Below the pieces are notes generated by a model. It made no database searches, had not been told where the DNA came from, and worked only from the letters and a program-made list of their open reading frames with translations. A DNA stretch of 64,000 nucleotides. Source: Desulfococcus multivorans (GTDB lineage Bacteria > Desulfobacterota > Desulfobacteria > Desulfobacterales > Desulfococcaceae). This document shows positions 38,454 through 47,191 of this stretch, piece by piece. The position numbers and the translations under genes are program-made. Numbering within the stretch: the stretch's first letter is position 1; every line of letters begins with the position of its first letter. Where the stretch lies: NCBI RefSeq assembly GCF_001854245.1, contig NZ_CP015381.1, positions 1 through 64,000 of the forward strand, read 5' to 3'.

Positions 38454-38525
38454 ATTGAAAATAGAAAATTGCGCCACTTGAAAACCGTTTGGGAACGGAA
38501 CGGGTGGGAATGGAGATATTCGACC

Positions 38526-38864
38526 ATGGAAAAAGACAAACCGATCCAATGGCGGCTGAGATCCAAGATATGGCTCGAGGTGGAAGGTCGTCCGGTCATG
38601 GGTGAAGGTCGCATGGCCATGCTCCAGGCAATCTATCGCCACGGATCGATCATCGAGGCCTCACGGGAAACCGGGATTCCCTATCGCAAGATGCGGGGAG
38701 CCATACGGGACATGGAAAAGATCATTGGCCGGCCTTTGGTCCATGCCTACCGGGGGGGCGACGACGGCGGGGGAGCCGTCCTGACGGCGGATGCCCTTTC
38801 GCTGATCGATTCCTTCAAGAAATTCTCGTCCGACGTTCAGAAGGAAGCGGGTGTTCGACTTTAA
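38526..38864 (+). CDS. ModE-like winged-helix regulator lacking the molybdate-binding domain
   Basis: A 112-residue LysR/ModE-type HTH protein: RSKIWLEVEGRPVMGEGRMAMLQAIYRHGSIIEASRETGIPYRKMRGAIRDMEKIIGRPLVHA, then RGGDDGGGAVLTADALSLID, the wing typical of ModE N-terminal domains. The C-terminal MOP (molybdate-binding) domains are absent, so any metal response must come from another partner. It heads a block of FmdE, molybdopterin-binding and MoeA genes. The start at 38526 was chosen for fit; a longer reading from 38469 lacks a ribosome site. Overlapping palindromes just downstream could be its operator. Confidence 0.85.
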   Translation: MEKDKPIQWRLRSKIWLEVEGRPVMGEGRMAMLQAIYRHGSIIEASRETGIPYRKMRGAIRDMEKIIGRPLVHAYRGGDDGGGAVLTADALSLIDSFKKFSSDVQKEAGVRL

Positions 38865-38884
38865 CGGCACAGGCAGTAATTTTA

Positions 38885-38909
38885 TGCCACCGAGTGGCAA
38901 AATTTGCCA
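38885..38909. promoter_or_regulatory. Two overlapping palindromes before fmdE, candidate ModE-like operator
   Basis: TGCCAC-CGA-GTGGCA (38885-38899) overlaps TGGCAAA-A-TTTGCCA (38895-38909), the latter perfect. They lie 21 bases after the regulator gene and 36 before the next start, and cannot be part of the window's common repeat. Confidence 0.5.
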
Positions 38910-38945
38910 TTCGGGTTTGACACATCAATAAGGAGACCCTATCGC

Positions 38946-39581
38946 ATGAAATCATTTGATGCGTTGCTCGCGGAATCGGCCGAGCGGCACGGGCACTTGT
39001 GTGCCGGCCAGGTCATCGGGGTGCGCATGGCCATGTTGGGGTGCCGTTTAGTCGGTATCGAAAACCCCAAAGCGCCGCAGTTCCGTAAGAAACTGATTGT
39101 CTATGTTGAAATCGATCGATGTGCCACCGACGCCATCGAAAGCGTGACCGGGTGCCGGATGGGAAGACGATCCCTGAAATTCAAGGACTTCGGCATCAAT
39201 GCAGCGACATTCGTTAATATCGATACAAGGGTGGCCTACCGCATCGTGTCTACGGAAACCTCCAGGAATATCGCGAAAGAATACGCCCCGGAGGAACGGG
39301 ATATCCGCCGTCAGCAGTTGGAGGGCTATAAACGCATGCCCGACGACCTTCTTTTTGAAGTGCAGCGGGTCGGGGTGAATCTGCCTGAATGGGAAATGCC
39401 CGGACCGCCGCGTCGTCACGCGGTGTGCAGCCGGTGCGGCCAGATGGTCCGGGACGGTCGGGAGGTTCGCATCGGCAGTGAAAGCTTGTGTCGGTTGTGT
39501 GCCGGAGAAAGTTATTTTTACCCCATCGCGGATCCGGATAACCGGATGCATGGGGATTCATTTAAGGAGATCGGAACATGA
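38946..39581 (+). CDS. FmdE-family protein with C-terminal zinc finger
   Basis: A 211-residue protein of the FmdE group (named after formylmethanofuran dehydrogenase subunit E). The N-terminus HGHLCAGQVIGVRMAMLG and VEIDRCATDAIESVTGCRMGRRSLKFKDFG are the conserved core with metal-binding His/Cys. The C-terminal CSRCGQMVRDG ... CRLCAGE is a treble-clef zinc finger. In bacteria without methanofuran these proteins accompany molybdenum/tungsten enzymes such as formate dehydrogenase; the neighbours here (ModE-like, MoeA, MobB) agree. It overlaps the next gene by four bases. Confidence 0.9.
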   Translation: MKSFDALLAESAERHGHLCAGQVIGVRMAMLGCRLVGIENPKAPQFRKKLIVYVEIDRCATDAIESVTGCRMGRRSLKFKDFGINAATFVNIDTRVAYRIVSTETSRNIAKEYAPEERDIRRQQLEGYKRMPDDLLFEVQRVGVNLPEWEMPGPPRRHAVCSRCGQMVRDGREVRIGSESLCRLCAGESYFYPIADPDNRMHGDSFKEIGT

Positions 39582-40606
39582 TTCAAGTCGTCAGAATCGA
39601 GGATGCGGTAGGACACCCCCTGGCCCATGACGTTACCGAAATTCGACCGGGTGAATTCAAGGGACCCGCATTCCATCGGGGACACATTCTGAGTTGTCGG
39701 GATCTGGATCATCTGCGCCGGCTGGGAAAAGAGCACCTCTATATCCTGAAGCCCGAAGACGACGAAGTCCATGAAGATGATGCCGCCAAGGCGATTGCCG
39801 GGGCGCTCTGCGGCGAGGGGGTCGGTTGGCACGATGCTCCTCGGGAGGGAAAGATTCTTCTTCGTGCGACCCGGGACGGAATGCTCAAAGTCGATGTGAC
39901 GGTTCTGAACCGTTTCAACGTCATTGGGGAGGTGATGTGCGCCACCCGGCATACGCACACCCTGGTCAAGCGGGGTGAGGAGGTGGCGGCTACACGGGCC
40001 ATTCCGCTGCTGATTTCCCGGAAAACCGTCGAGGCGGCCGTCAGTGAAGCCCGGAGCGCCGAGGCCGGCGTCCTGCAGGTGCTGCCTCTGAAGCGGGCCG
40101 AGGTCGGTGTCATGATTACCGGCAGCGAGGTGTTTTACGGCCGAATTGAGGATAAGTTTCAACCCATAATCCGTAAAAAGGTGACGGATCTGGGCGGCCA
40201 TGTGATCGATGTCGTGTTTTTGCCCGATGACGACGCCCTGATTGCCGAGGCGGCGCTGAAGTTCGTGGAACGCGGCGCCGATATTATCGTCACGACGGGC
40301 GGCATGTCGGTGGATCCCGACGACCGTACCCGGTTTGCCCTCGCACAGGCCGGTGCCGTGGACATGGTATACGGTTCAGCGGTGCTTCCCGGGGCCATGT
40401 TCATGATCACCTACCTGAAGGGGGTTCCCGTGCTGGGCATCCCGGCCTGCGGCATCTTCGCAAAGACCACCGTTTTCGATCTGATCTATCCCCGGGTGCT
40501 CACCGGTGAAAAGATCACTCGCCGGGAGATTGCCGAACTGGGCCACGGCGGCCTGTGCCTCAACTGCAGGAAATGTGTTTACCCGATGTGTCCTTTCGGA
40601 AAATAA
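39578..40606 (+). CDS. Molybdopterin-binding protein with C-terminal cysteine cluster
   Basis: A 342-residue protein. The C-terminal half is a MogA/MoaB-like molybdopterin-binding domain (VGVMITGSEVFYGRIEDKF, then GADIIVTTGGMSVDPDD and PGAMFMITYLKGVPVLGIPACG). The first half (about 1-165) is an associated domain with unknown role. The tail CLNCRKCVYPMCPFGK (C-x2-C-x2-C-x4-C) could bind an Fe-S cluster, which MogA lacks. It probably handles molybdopterin or its adenylate together with MoeA encoded directly downstream. The start follows AAGGAGATCGGAAC. Confidence 0.88.
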   Translation: MIQVVRIEDAVGHPLAHDVTEIRPGEFKGPAFHRGHILSCRDLDHLRRLGKEHLYILKPEDDEVHEDDAAKAIAGALCGEGVGWHDAPREGKILLRATRDGMLKVDVTVLNRFNVIGEVMCATRHTHTLVKRGEEVAATRAIPLLISRKTVEAAVSEARSAEAGVLQVLPLKRAEVGVMITGSEVFYGRIEDKFQPIIRKKVTDLGGHVIDVVFLPDDDALIAEAALKFVERGADIIVTTGGMSVDPDDRTRFALAQAGAVDMVYGSAVLPGAMFMITYLKGVPVLGIPACGIFAKTTVFDLIYPRVLTGEKITRREIAELGHGGLCLNCRKCVYPMCPFGK

Positions 40607-40640
40607 GAATCGCCCCGGCGGGGCTTATCAGGAGTGGTAA

Positions 40641-41858
40641 ATGATCGATGATCTGGCGATAGGGTTGGAAGAAGCTTTTGAAATGACCTTGGATCGCATT
40701 GCGCCCCTGACGTCGGAATCAGTGGATTTGATCGAGGGTGTCGATCGGGTGGTTTCCGAGGACTTGGCGGCTCTGGTGGACTCCCCGTCTGTTGACGCCT
40801 CCCTGAAAGACGGCTACGCGGTGCTTTCCGATGAGGTGGCTGCCGCCTCCGCCGAACACCCCGTGCGGCTTTCGGTGACCGGTATGATGGCTGCGGGTGA
40901 AAAACAAGATATTCGGGTGGTGCCGGGGACGACGGTTCGGGTATTGACGGGTGCTAAAATTCCCACCGGCGCCGATGCGGTGGTATCCGAGGAGTTCGTC
41001 AAGATCGAAGGCCGCGAGGTGCTTGTCGGGACGTTTGCTGAAATCGGCCGCAATATTTTAGCCCGGGGCAGCGACGTCGGTCGTGGGAAGGTCGTTGCCA
41101 GAAAGGGCAGCCGCCTGACGCCGGGTATGGTGGGGATGTTGGCCGCCGCAGGCCACAGCAGCGTTTCGGTGATTCGGACTCCCATGGTGGGGATTCTCGC
41201 CACCGGTGACGAGGTCGTGGCTCCCGGCCAGCCTTTGCCCGAAGGAAAGCTTTACGCCAGCAACATCACCACTCTGGGGGCATGGTGCCGCCGCTATCGG
41301 ATGAAGACCCGACTGGCCTTGGTCCGTGATGATCCCGAAGAGATCTACAATGTTTTGAAAACGCTTTCGAATCATGCCGACGCCGTTGTAACCAGCGGCG
41401 GAGCCTGGACCGGAGACCGGGATATGGTGGTGCGGATTCTCGATCGTCTGGGATGGCAACGGGCGTTTCACCGGATTCGTATCGGTCCTGGAAAGGCTGT
41501 GGGATTCGGCCTTCTGGAGGGAAAGCCGGTTTTCATTCTTCCAGGCGGACCGCCTTCCAACCTGATGGGTTTTCTGCAGATCGCTCTTCCGGGGTTGTTG
41601 AAATTGGCCGGTCACGGTCGGCCGGGCCTGCCCGTTATTCCGGTTCGAACCGCATCGGATCTTCTGGGCCGCCATCCTCGCTGGACTCAGTTCATTTTTG
41701 GAATGATCGAAACACGGTCGGATCTTCCGGTTTTTTATCCCCTGAAAGGGGCAAGCCGCCTACAATCCATGGCCGAGGCCGAAGCCGTTATCGCCATACC
41801 TGAGGGCGAAACCGTGATTCCGGCCGGCACGGTGATTCCGGCGCAACTTTTGGAATAA
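40641..41858 (+). CDS. moeA: Molybdopterin molybdenumtransferase
   Basis: A 405-residue MoeA, which inserts molybdate (or tungstate) into adenylated molybdopterin. The N-terminal LTSESVDLIEGVDRVVSEDLAALVDSPSVDASLKDGYAV carries the conserved 'D..DGYA' region (here with Lys). Domain III has IGILATGDEV-type motifs (VGILATGDEVVAPGQPLPEGKLYASN), VTSGGAWTGDRD and ILPGGPPSNLMGFLQIALP. Domain IV closes the protein. A CAGGAGTG ribosome site precedes the start. It is the last plus-strand gene of the molybdenum block and convergent with mobB. Confidence 0.93.
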   Translation: MIDDLAIGLEEAFEMTLDRIAPLTSESVDLIEGVDRVVSEDLAALVDSPSVDASLKDGYAVLSDEVAAASAEHPVRLSVTGMMAAGEKQDIRVVPGTTVRVLTGAKIPTGADAVVSEEFVKIEGREVLVGTFAEIGRNILARGSDVGRGKVVARKGSRLTPGMVGMLAAAGHSSVSVIRTPMVGILATGDEVVAPGQPLPEGKLYASNITTLGAWCRRYRMKTRLALVRDDPEEIYNVLKTLSNHADAVVTSGGAWTGDRDMVVRILDRLGWQRAFHRIRIGPGKAVGFGLLEGKPVFILPGGPPSNLMGFLQIALPGLLKLAGHGRPGLPVIPVRTASDLLGRHPRWTQFIFGMIETRSDLPVFYPLKGASRLQSMAEAEAVIAIPEGETVIPAGTVIPAQLLE

Positions 41859-41901
41859 TCCATGCAAGACGGAGGGACCCACGACTGCCGAATACAGGGA
41901 T

Positions 41902-42426
41902 TCAGGCTCCCGGGATGTCGCCGGAAGAAATGAGGAATCTGGCCTGAACAAGGTCGGCCAGGGCAAAGACGTCATCGATATGGAACCGGGGCACGCCAAG
42001 ATCCATGGGCACGTCCGACATAACGGCAAACAGCGTGCCCGGATTTGCTTTGTCGTGCATGGGGTGCCGGTGGGCTGTGCTCAGGAAGATTTCGATCTGA
42101 GGCATCCCGGCGTTTTTATAACCTTCGGTCAAAACAATGTCCATATCCGATAGCTGTTCGGCGACAATCCGGTTGAGATCGACCTCCTTGGCCACATCCT
42201 TGATGACCGAAAGCTTCCAGGGGGAGGAAATAACCACGGCATCGGCCCCGGCCTGTTTGTGACGCCAGGTGTCCTTGCCTTCGTGGTCGATGTCGAATCC
42301 GTGGGTGTCGTGTTTGACTGTGCCGACCCGGTAACCCCTTCGTTTCAACTCGGGGATGAGCTTTTCCAGAAGAGTGGTTTTCCCCGAGCGTTTCTTGCTG
42401 ACGATCGAGATGACGGGCGGTTTCAC
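41902..42426 (-). CDS. mobB: Molybdopterin-guanine dinucleotide biosynthesis protein MobB
   Basis: A 174-residue P-loop GTPase-like adaptor for MGD synthesis. The Walker A is VSKKRSGKTTLLEKLIPEL, then VGTVKHDTHGFDIDHEGKDTWRHKQAGADAVVISSP, which is diagnostic, and VLTEGYKNAGMPQIEIF. Translation probably starts at GTG 42426, overlapping the uspA stop codon (GTGA). A longer frame would run back into uspA. MobB here, with MoeA opposite, shows the organism makes bis-MGD-type cofactor for formate dehydrogenase or similar enzymes. Confidence 0.92.
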   Translation of the reverse strand: MKPPVISIVSKKRSGKTTLLEKLIPELKRRGYRVGTVKHDTHGFDIDHEGKDTWRHKQAGADAVVISSPWKLSVIKDVAKEVDLNRIVAEQLSDMDIVLTEGYKNAGMPQIEIFLSTAHRHPMHDKANPGTLFAVMSDVPMDLGVPRFHIDDVFALADLVQARFLISSGDIPGA

Positions 42427-42956
42427 GTCAGGCCTCTTTTTTTTGCAGGATTCGGGGGAACTACCAGGACCGGCAATTTTGCGCCGCGAAGGACGTTTTT
42501 GATGGTCGCCCCGACGGAGGTCCCGGTGATGAAGCCCTGGTGGGCGCCCATGACGATAAGGTCGCAATTGTGTTTCCCGGCCTGGGTGATGATGTCTTCC
42601 ACCACCTCGCCGTCCGTGAGGACGATCTCACGGGAATGGTATCCACAGGCGTTGTCTTCGATACCCGCTTCGGCGCAGAACTTCTCCAGCGCTTCACGGA
42701 TCACTCGATTTCCGGATCTTTTGTCGATCAGATTATCCCGGGCTGTTTTAGCGTGGGCTTCCGTATACGACTTCCATTTCTCTTCCCCCAGCATTCCCCG
42801 GAGCTGGGATTCCACGTATTCCGGTATCTTTTCGATCACGTGAAGCAACACCAGCGTCGCCTGGTACCGGGTGGCCAGGGAGGCGGCGAATTCAAAGGCC
42901 GGTATGCAGTTTTCGGTGAGGTTCGTGGCTAAAAGGATGGATGAAACGGATTTCAT
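42423..42956 (-). CDS. Universal stress protein
   Basis: A 177-residue UspA-fold protein: SSILLATNLTENCIPAFEFAASLA at the start, the HVIEKIP strand, and near the C-terminus DLIVMGAHQGFITGTSVGATIKNVLRGAKLPVLVVP with the ATP-binding G-x2-G-x9-G(S/T)-like pattern. A longer middle insertion (helical, rich in Glu/Lys) distinguishes it from minimal UspA. It is translationally coupled to mobB and lies downstream of alr on the same strand. Confidence 0.92.
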   Translation of the reverse strand: MKSVSSILLATNLTENCIPAFEFAASLATRYQATLVLLHVIEKIPEYVESQLRGMLGEEKWKSYTEAHAKTARDNLIDKRSGNRVIREALEKFCAEAGIEDNACGYHSREIVLTDGEVVEDIITQAGKHNCDLIVMGAHQGFITGTSVGATIKNVLRGAKLPVLVVPPNPAKKRGLT

Positions 42957-43082
42957 ACTGTCTTCGCCTTCCTGAGAGCTGATGTTGGCTTACCGTCGTT
43001 CCCGGATATCGGCGGGGATGTCATTTCGGCCCCTCCCGCCCGCTCCGCATGATCAGTAGGATAATAATGTTCGAAACTTATG

Positions 43083-44303
43083 TCAATATCGTTCGTTATC
43101 TTCAGATCGGTCGCCGGGAAGGACCGAAGATCCCCGCCATGTATAAACTCTCGGCACCCGGGCCATAACCGAGGAAACCACCTCGTAGTTGATGGTTCCC
43201 AGCCACCCGGCGATCTCGTCGGCGGAGATGCTTTCGCGGCCTTGATTCCCCAGGATCACCACTTCATCCTCGGCTTTGATGCCGGGGACATCACCGACGT
43301 CGAGCATGGTCAGATCCATGCAGATCCGCCCGATGACGGGTACCCTGAGGCCCCCGGCCAACATGATCCCGCGAGAGGAGAGCCCACGGGGATATCCATC
43401 CGCATATCCTACCGGGACCGTGGCGATAACGGTGGGCTTCGGGGTTGTGTAGGTGCTGCCGTAGCTCACCTGGAATCCAGCAGGAACGGATTTGATCTGT
43501 GCGATTCTGGCCTTCAGGGTCATGGCGGGGATGAGGTCTATCCGGGATCTGGCGACGTCGTTGGAGGGATACAGGCCGTAAACGGCGATACCCGGACGAA
43601 CCATGTCGAGATGGGTTTCCGGCATATCGATGACGGCCCCACTGTTGGCGGCATGGCGCAGGGGAAAGGTGACGCCGCTTTGAGCCAGTTCGGAAAGGGT
43701 TGTCATGAACCGTTCGAACTGGCGTCCGGCACTGGTTTTATCCCGATCGTCGGCGGAAGCAAAGTGGGTGTAGATGCCTTCCGGGATGAGCCCCTCGAGA
43801 TGGGCGATGCGTTCGATTTCCCGAACACTGTCCGATCCGTGGAGGATATCGAGATCTGGTGCCGCAAGCCCGATTCGGCCCATTCCGGTGTCAAGCTTGA
43901 CGTGAACCGGAAGGGGTTTCCCGGCCGCAAGAGCGGCTGCCGACATGGCCTTGGCCGTGGCATGGGAAAACACGGTAGGGGTCAGATCATATTTCAGCAG
44001 ATCCGCCGTGGCGTCGGGAGCGGTATATCCGAAAAGCAGTATGGGGGCAGTTATCCCGGCCCTGCGGAGTTGGATGCCTTCGTCGATTCGGGCCACCCCC
44101 AGCATGTCCACCCCGTCGGCCAATGCCTGCCGTGCCACCGGTATCAGGCCGTGGCCGTAGCTGTTTGCCTTGACGGCAACGAGCATTCGAACCGCCGGAC
44201 CAATGAGGCGCTTCAGGGCTTTCAGATTGTGGTGAATGGCGCCCAGGTCGATTTCCGCCCAGACGACATGTTTTTTCAGAGATTTTTTTCGTTCTTCTCC
44301 CAT
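43083..44303 (-). CDS. alr: Alanine racemase
   Basis: A 406-residue PLP enzyme interconverting L- and D-alanine. The PLP lysine is Lys45 in MLVAVKANSYGHGL, and the second catalytic base, Tyr, lies in FQVSYGSTYTTPKP. DTGMGRIG and RPGIAVYGLYPS are family motifs, and RICMDLTMLDVGD is in the C-terminal beta domain. The start at 44303 follows GAGGAATTGG and lies 16 bases after the aminotransferase stop. Coupling to that gene suggests joint D-alanine metabolism. Confidence 0.95.
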   Translation of the reverse strand: MGEERKKSLKKHVVWAEIDLGAIHHNLKALKRLIGPAVRMLVAVKANSYGHGLIPVARQALADGVDMLGVARIDEGIQLRRAGITAPILLFGYTAPDATADLLKYDLTPTVFSHATAKAMSAAALAAGKPLPVHVKLDTGMGRIGLAAPDLDILHGSDSVREIERIAHLEGLIPEGIYTHFASADDRDKTSAGRQFERFMTTLSELAQSGVTFPLRHAANSGAVIDMPETHLDMVRPGIAVYGLYPSNDVARSRIDLIPAMTLKARIAQIKSVPAGFQVSYGSTYTTPKPTVIATVPVGYADGYPRGLSSRGIMLAGGLRVPVIGRICMDLTMLDVGDVPGIKAEDEVVILGNQGRESISADEIAGWLGTINYEVVSSVMARVPRVYTWRGSSVLPGDRSEDNERY

Positions 44304-44319
44304 TCCAATTCCTCGCGCG

Positions 44320-45162
44320 TCAGTCTTTTCCCTCACCGTAGGCGCAGGTGTATGCGGCGAAAATCTTCATCACCCAACGGGTTCGAGGTCCTGGGGTTCC
44401 GTCGCCGAGCGTCCGGTCGTCCATACGGACAACGGGAAGGATCTCCTTGTTGGAGGCGGTGATGAAGATTTCGTCCATCATCGGTATCTCATTCTTCTGG
44501 ATGTCTCGAATGTCGATGTCGAATTCATTCTGCATCAATTTTAATACAACCTGACGGGTAATGCCAGGTAAAACGGCGATGCCGGGCGTCACCAGGTGAT
44601 CTCCGAAAAAAGCGAAAAAGTTGGTGGTGGTGCCTTCAAGGATACGATTGTATCGATCGGTGTAGACCGCTTCCACGGCGTTCTCCCGTCTCGCACGGGA
44701 GAGGGCTATGATGGCGGGAAGGTAATGGGTGCTCTTGGCGCCGGGAATATAGCGTTCGTGACAGGTGGTGATGACGGCGACGCCGTTCCGGTACCATTCT
44801 TCCGGGTACGGATGCTGAGGGGTCACCATGACCAACAACTTAGGGCTGTTGCCGGGAGTGATGGAATCCGGGCTGACCCCCCCGGTGATGACAATCCGGA
44901 TGTTGGCCTCCGTCAGATCGTTACGGGACAAGGTCTTCATCGTGATGTCGAGAATTTGCCGGCGGGTCCGAGGCATGGGCAGATCGAGCAGTCGGGCGGA
45001 GGTTTCGAGACGCCGGATGTGGTCTTCCAGATGAAAGGGGCGAAGGTTGTACGTGCGCAGAAAATCGAAGACCCCGTAACCCCGGAGCAGTCCGAGGTCG
45101 TTCACGGAAATCATCGCCTGATCTTCCTTAACGAAATGATCGTCTATGTAAAACACGTTCAT
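44320..45162 (-). CDS. Class IV aminotransferase (branched-chain or D-alanine type)
   Basis: A 280-residue fold-type IV PLP enzyme. VNDLGLLRGYGVFDFLRTYN is the N-terminal signature, Lys143 (PGAKSTHYLPAI) is the Schiff-base lysine, and EGTTTNFFAFFGDHLVTP contains the phosphate-binding Thr residues. BCAT, D-amino-acid aminotransferase and aminodeoxychorismate lyase share this fold. Encoding directly before alanine racemase makes a D-alanine/D-glutamate transaminase attractive, but the specificity loop does not settle it. The start at 45162 follows AAAGGGGGCGCG. Confidence 0.88.
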   Translation of the reverse strand: MNVFYIDDHFVKEDQAMISVNDLGLLRGYGVFDFLRTYNLRPFHLEDHIRRLETSARLLDLPMPRTRRQILDITMKTLSRNDLTEANIRIVITGGVSPDSITPGNSPKLLVMVTPQHPYPEEWYRNGVAVITTCHERYIPGAKSTHYLPAIIALSRARRENAVEAVYTDRYNRILEGTTTNFFAFFGDHLVTPGIAVLPGITRQVVLKLMQNEFDIDIRDIQKNEIPMMDEIFITASNKEILPVVRMDDRTLGDGTPGPRTRWVMKIFAAYTCAYGEGKD

Positions 45163-45303
45163 CGCGCCCCCTTTTTCTGTTTCAGTGCGGAATGTGTCTG
45201 AATGGATGCTCAAGACGGGCCTGCTGATTTATGCTACGGCATTCGGGAGAAAAACGCCAGTTTTTCCAACTGTCTTCTTTGAGGTTTTTTTCTTGCGATT
45301 CTT

Positions 45304-45528
45304 TTGTGTTCCGGCGATAATTTCCCTTCAAAGCTTTTGAGGTTCGTTATCGTAGCCCAACGCTGTGAACCCTGCATCCGGAACCCTGTCAAAGCGGCTG
45401 TCGAAACGGGGGGGTCTCGTGGGGAAATCCTGGAGGCTTCAGGAATATCCATCCTGATGGCGGGTGGTCCCGCCATGGCGTATACGGCAACGGTGGTCAT
45501 GGAAGTTCCGGATCAGATGGGCGTTTGA
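45304..45528 (+). pseudogene. Fragment of an AhpD/carboxymuconolactone-decarboxylase-like gene
   Basis: Residues after a weak TTG start read VAQRCEPCIRNPVKAAVETGGSRGEILEASGISILMAGGPAMAYTATVVMEV, a good match to the C-terminal half of CMD/AhpD-like proteins with the redox CxxC pair. The N-terminal half expected for the family (about 40 residues) is missing: the upstream DNA is blocked by stop codons in this frame and nothing matching is seen in others. The usual His after the second Cys is Asn. Probably a decayed gene; a short functional peptide cannot be excluded. The surrounding gap 45163-45694 has no other gene. Confidence 0.5.
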
Positions 45529-45694
45529 GTGCAGGCGTGTTAAAAATAAATGCATTTCAATGAGTTGAAATATTTTTTGGGTTTGAATAAAATAGCTTGA
45601 TTTTTGTTGTCGTATCATTGTATTTCGCGCGAAAAAGGGCTCAAGCCCAATGGCATTTTCGGTCCCAACGATGTTTACAACAAGGAGAACATTC

Positions 45695-47023
45695 ATGGAA
45701 CATACGCCGGCCATCGCGGAGCGCTCGTCCGACCGTCAGGCACCTTCGTTTTTAGAGGAGGCGGACGACGAACCTCCTGATTCCTCCGAAGTCTTGAGAC
45801 ATCCCCAAGCATCCTCAACCCCACCCATGGGGAAAAGCGCCAAAAACGGTTTGATCGTGCGCTTTCCCGTCAGTCGAACAACCGCGACCAACCCGGTTTC
45901 ACGCATGTTCCGGAAGCGCTTTTTTCCCAAGGTATCCGGAAAACTCTGGAACGATTGGCACTGGCAGGTTGCCCATCGGATCCGCACCGCGGCGGAACTG
46001 ACCCGATATATCCCTCTGCTTTCGAAGGACGAGGAACAGGCGCTGTATCAGGCGGATATCCGTTTACCCCTTGCCGTTACACCCTATTACATGAGTCTGG
46101 TATCGCCTGCGGATCCGGATCAGGCCCTGCGTCGAACAGTAGTTCCGGTATATCGGGAACTGATCAGGACGCCCGGGGAGGCCGACGACCCCCTATCCGA
46201 GGAGGCTCAAAGCCCGGTCCCGGGACTGGTACACCGCTATCCGGACCGGGTGTTGCTCCTGGCCCTGGATTTCTGTTCGACCTATTGCCGCTATTGCACC
46301 CGTTCCCGGGTGGTGGGGCATGGGGCCCTGCATCCTACCCGAACCCGGCTTGAAAGGGCGTTGACCTATATCGAATCCAAACCGGAAATCCGAGACGTGC
46401 TCCTTTCGGGAGGAGACCCTTTTCTGCTGGGAGACGACCGGCTGGAATGGATTCTCTGCCGTCTTCATCGAATTCCCCATGTGGAAATCATTCGCATCGG
46501 CACCAAGGTGCCGGCTGTTTTGCCCCAGCGCATCACCCCCAAACTGGTCAAGATGTTGAAGCGGTATCACCCCCTGTGGATGAGTCTGCACTTTACGCAC
46601 CCGGACGAGTGTACCCCTGAATCTCAGCGGGCGTGTTCCCTTCTCGCCGATGCAGGGATTCCGCTGGGATCACAGACGGTGCTGCTGAAAGGCGTCAACG
46701 ATACCGTGGATATCATGAAAAATCTGGTGCATTGCTTGATGAAGATGCGGGTGCGCCCCTATTACCTGTATCAGTGCGACCCCATTTCCGGCTCTTCCCA
46801 TTTTCGGACGCCGGTGGAAACGGGCATGGAAATCATTCGGGGGCTCAGAGGTTTTACCTCCGGCTATGCCGTGCCCACCTATGTGGTGGATGCCCCGGCC
46901 GGCGGGGGGAAGATTCCCCTCATGCCCGATTATATCATCGGCCGGGAAGGTAGAAACCTGGTCATGAAGAACTATGAAGGCAACCGGTATCAGTATCCCA
47001 ACGCTTTTTGCGATCCGATATGA
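45695..47023 (+). CDS. Lysine 2,3-aminomutase-like KamA radical SAM protein with N-terminal extension
   Basis: A 442-residue KamA-family protein starting after ACAAGGAGAACATTC. Residues 1-75 are a low-complexity, acidic then basic extension absent from the paralogue at 7378-8448. The SAM cluster Cys are 194, 198 and 201 (CSTYCRYC). SGGDPFLLGDD and the PLP site APAGGGKIPL are present. Both Asp residues that bind the lysine epsilon-amino group in clostridial LAM are kept (YLYQCD and YVVD), so a lysine-like substrate giving a beta-amino acid is predicted. It heads the cluster with two ATP-grasp genes and a GNAT-deacetylase-GNAT gene. Confidence 0.88.
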   Translation: MEHTPAIAERSSDRQAPSFLEEADDEPPDSSEVLRHPQASSTPPMGKSAKNGLIVRFPVSRTTATNPVSRMFRKRFFPKVSGKLWNDWHWQVAHRIRTAAELTRYIPLLSKDEEQALYQADIRLPLAVTPYYMSLVSPADPDQALRRTVVPVYRELIRTPGEADDPLSEEAQSPVPGLVHRYPDRVLLLALDFCSTYCRYCTRSRVVGHGALHPTRTRLERALTYIESKPEIRDVLLSGGDPFLLGDDRLEWILCRLHRIPHVEIIRIGTKVPAVLPQRITPKLVKMLKRYHPLWMSLHFTHPDECTPESQRACSLLADAGIPLGSQTVLLKGVNDTVDIMKNLVHCLMKMRVRPYYLYQCDPISGSSHFRTPVETGMEIIRGLRGFTSGYAVPTYVVDAPAGGGKIPLMPDYIIGREGRNLVMKNYEGNRYQYPNAFCDPI

Positions 47024-47191
47024 TTTCAAAATGTTATTCAGGGGAGGCTCCGGATGTTCGAGAGGCGCTTTCCCTTTTTGTTTTCCCGATTCATCTGCCG
47101 GCGCCGGGAGAAGGTTTGTTGGATCACCAGGGCATGACGCTGACTGAAACCCGGACCCGGCATCAACTGTCGTATGAGGAGATTTTGCACA

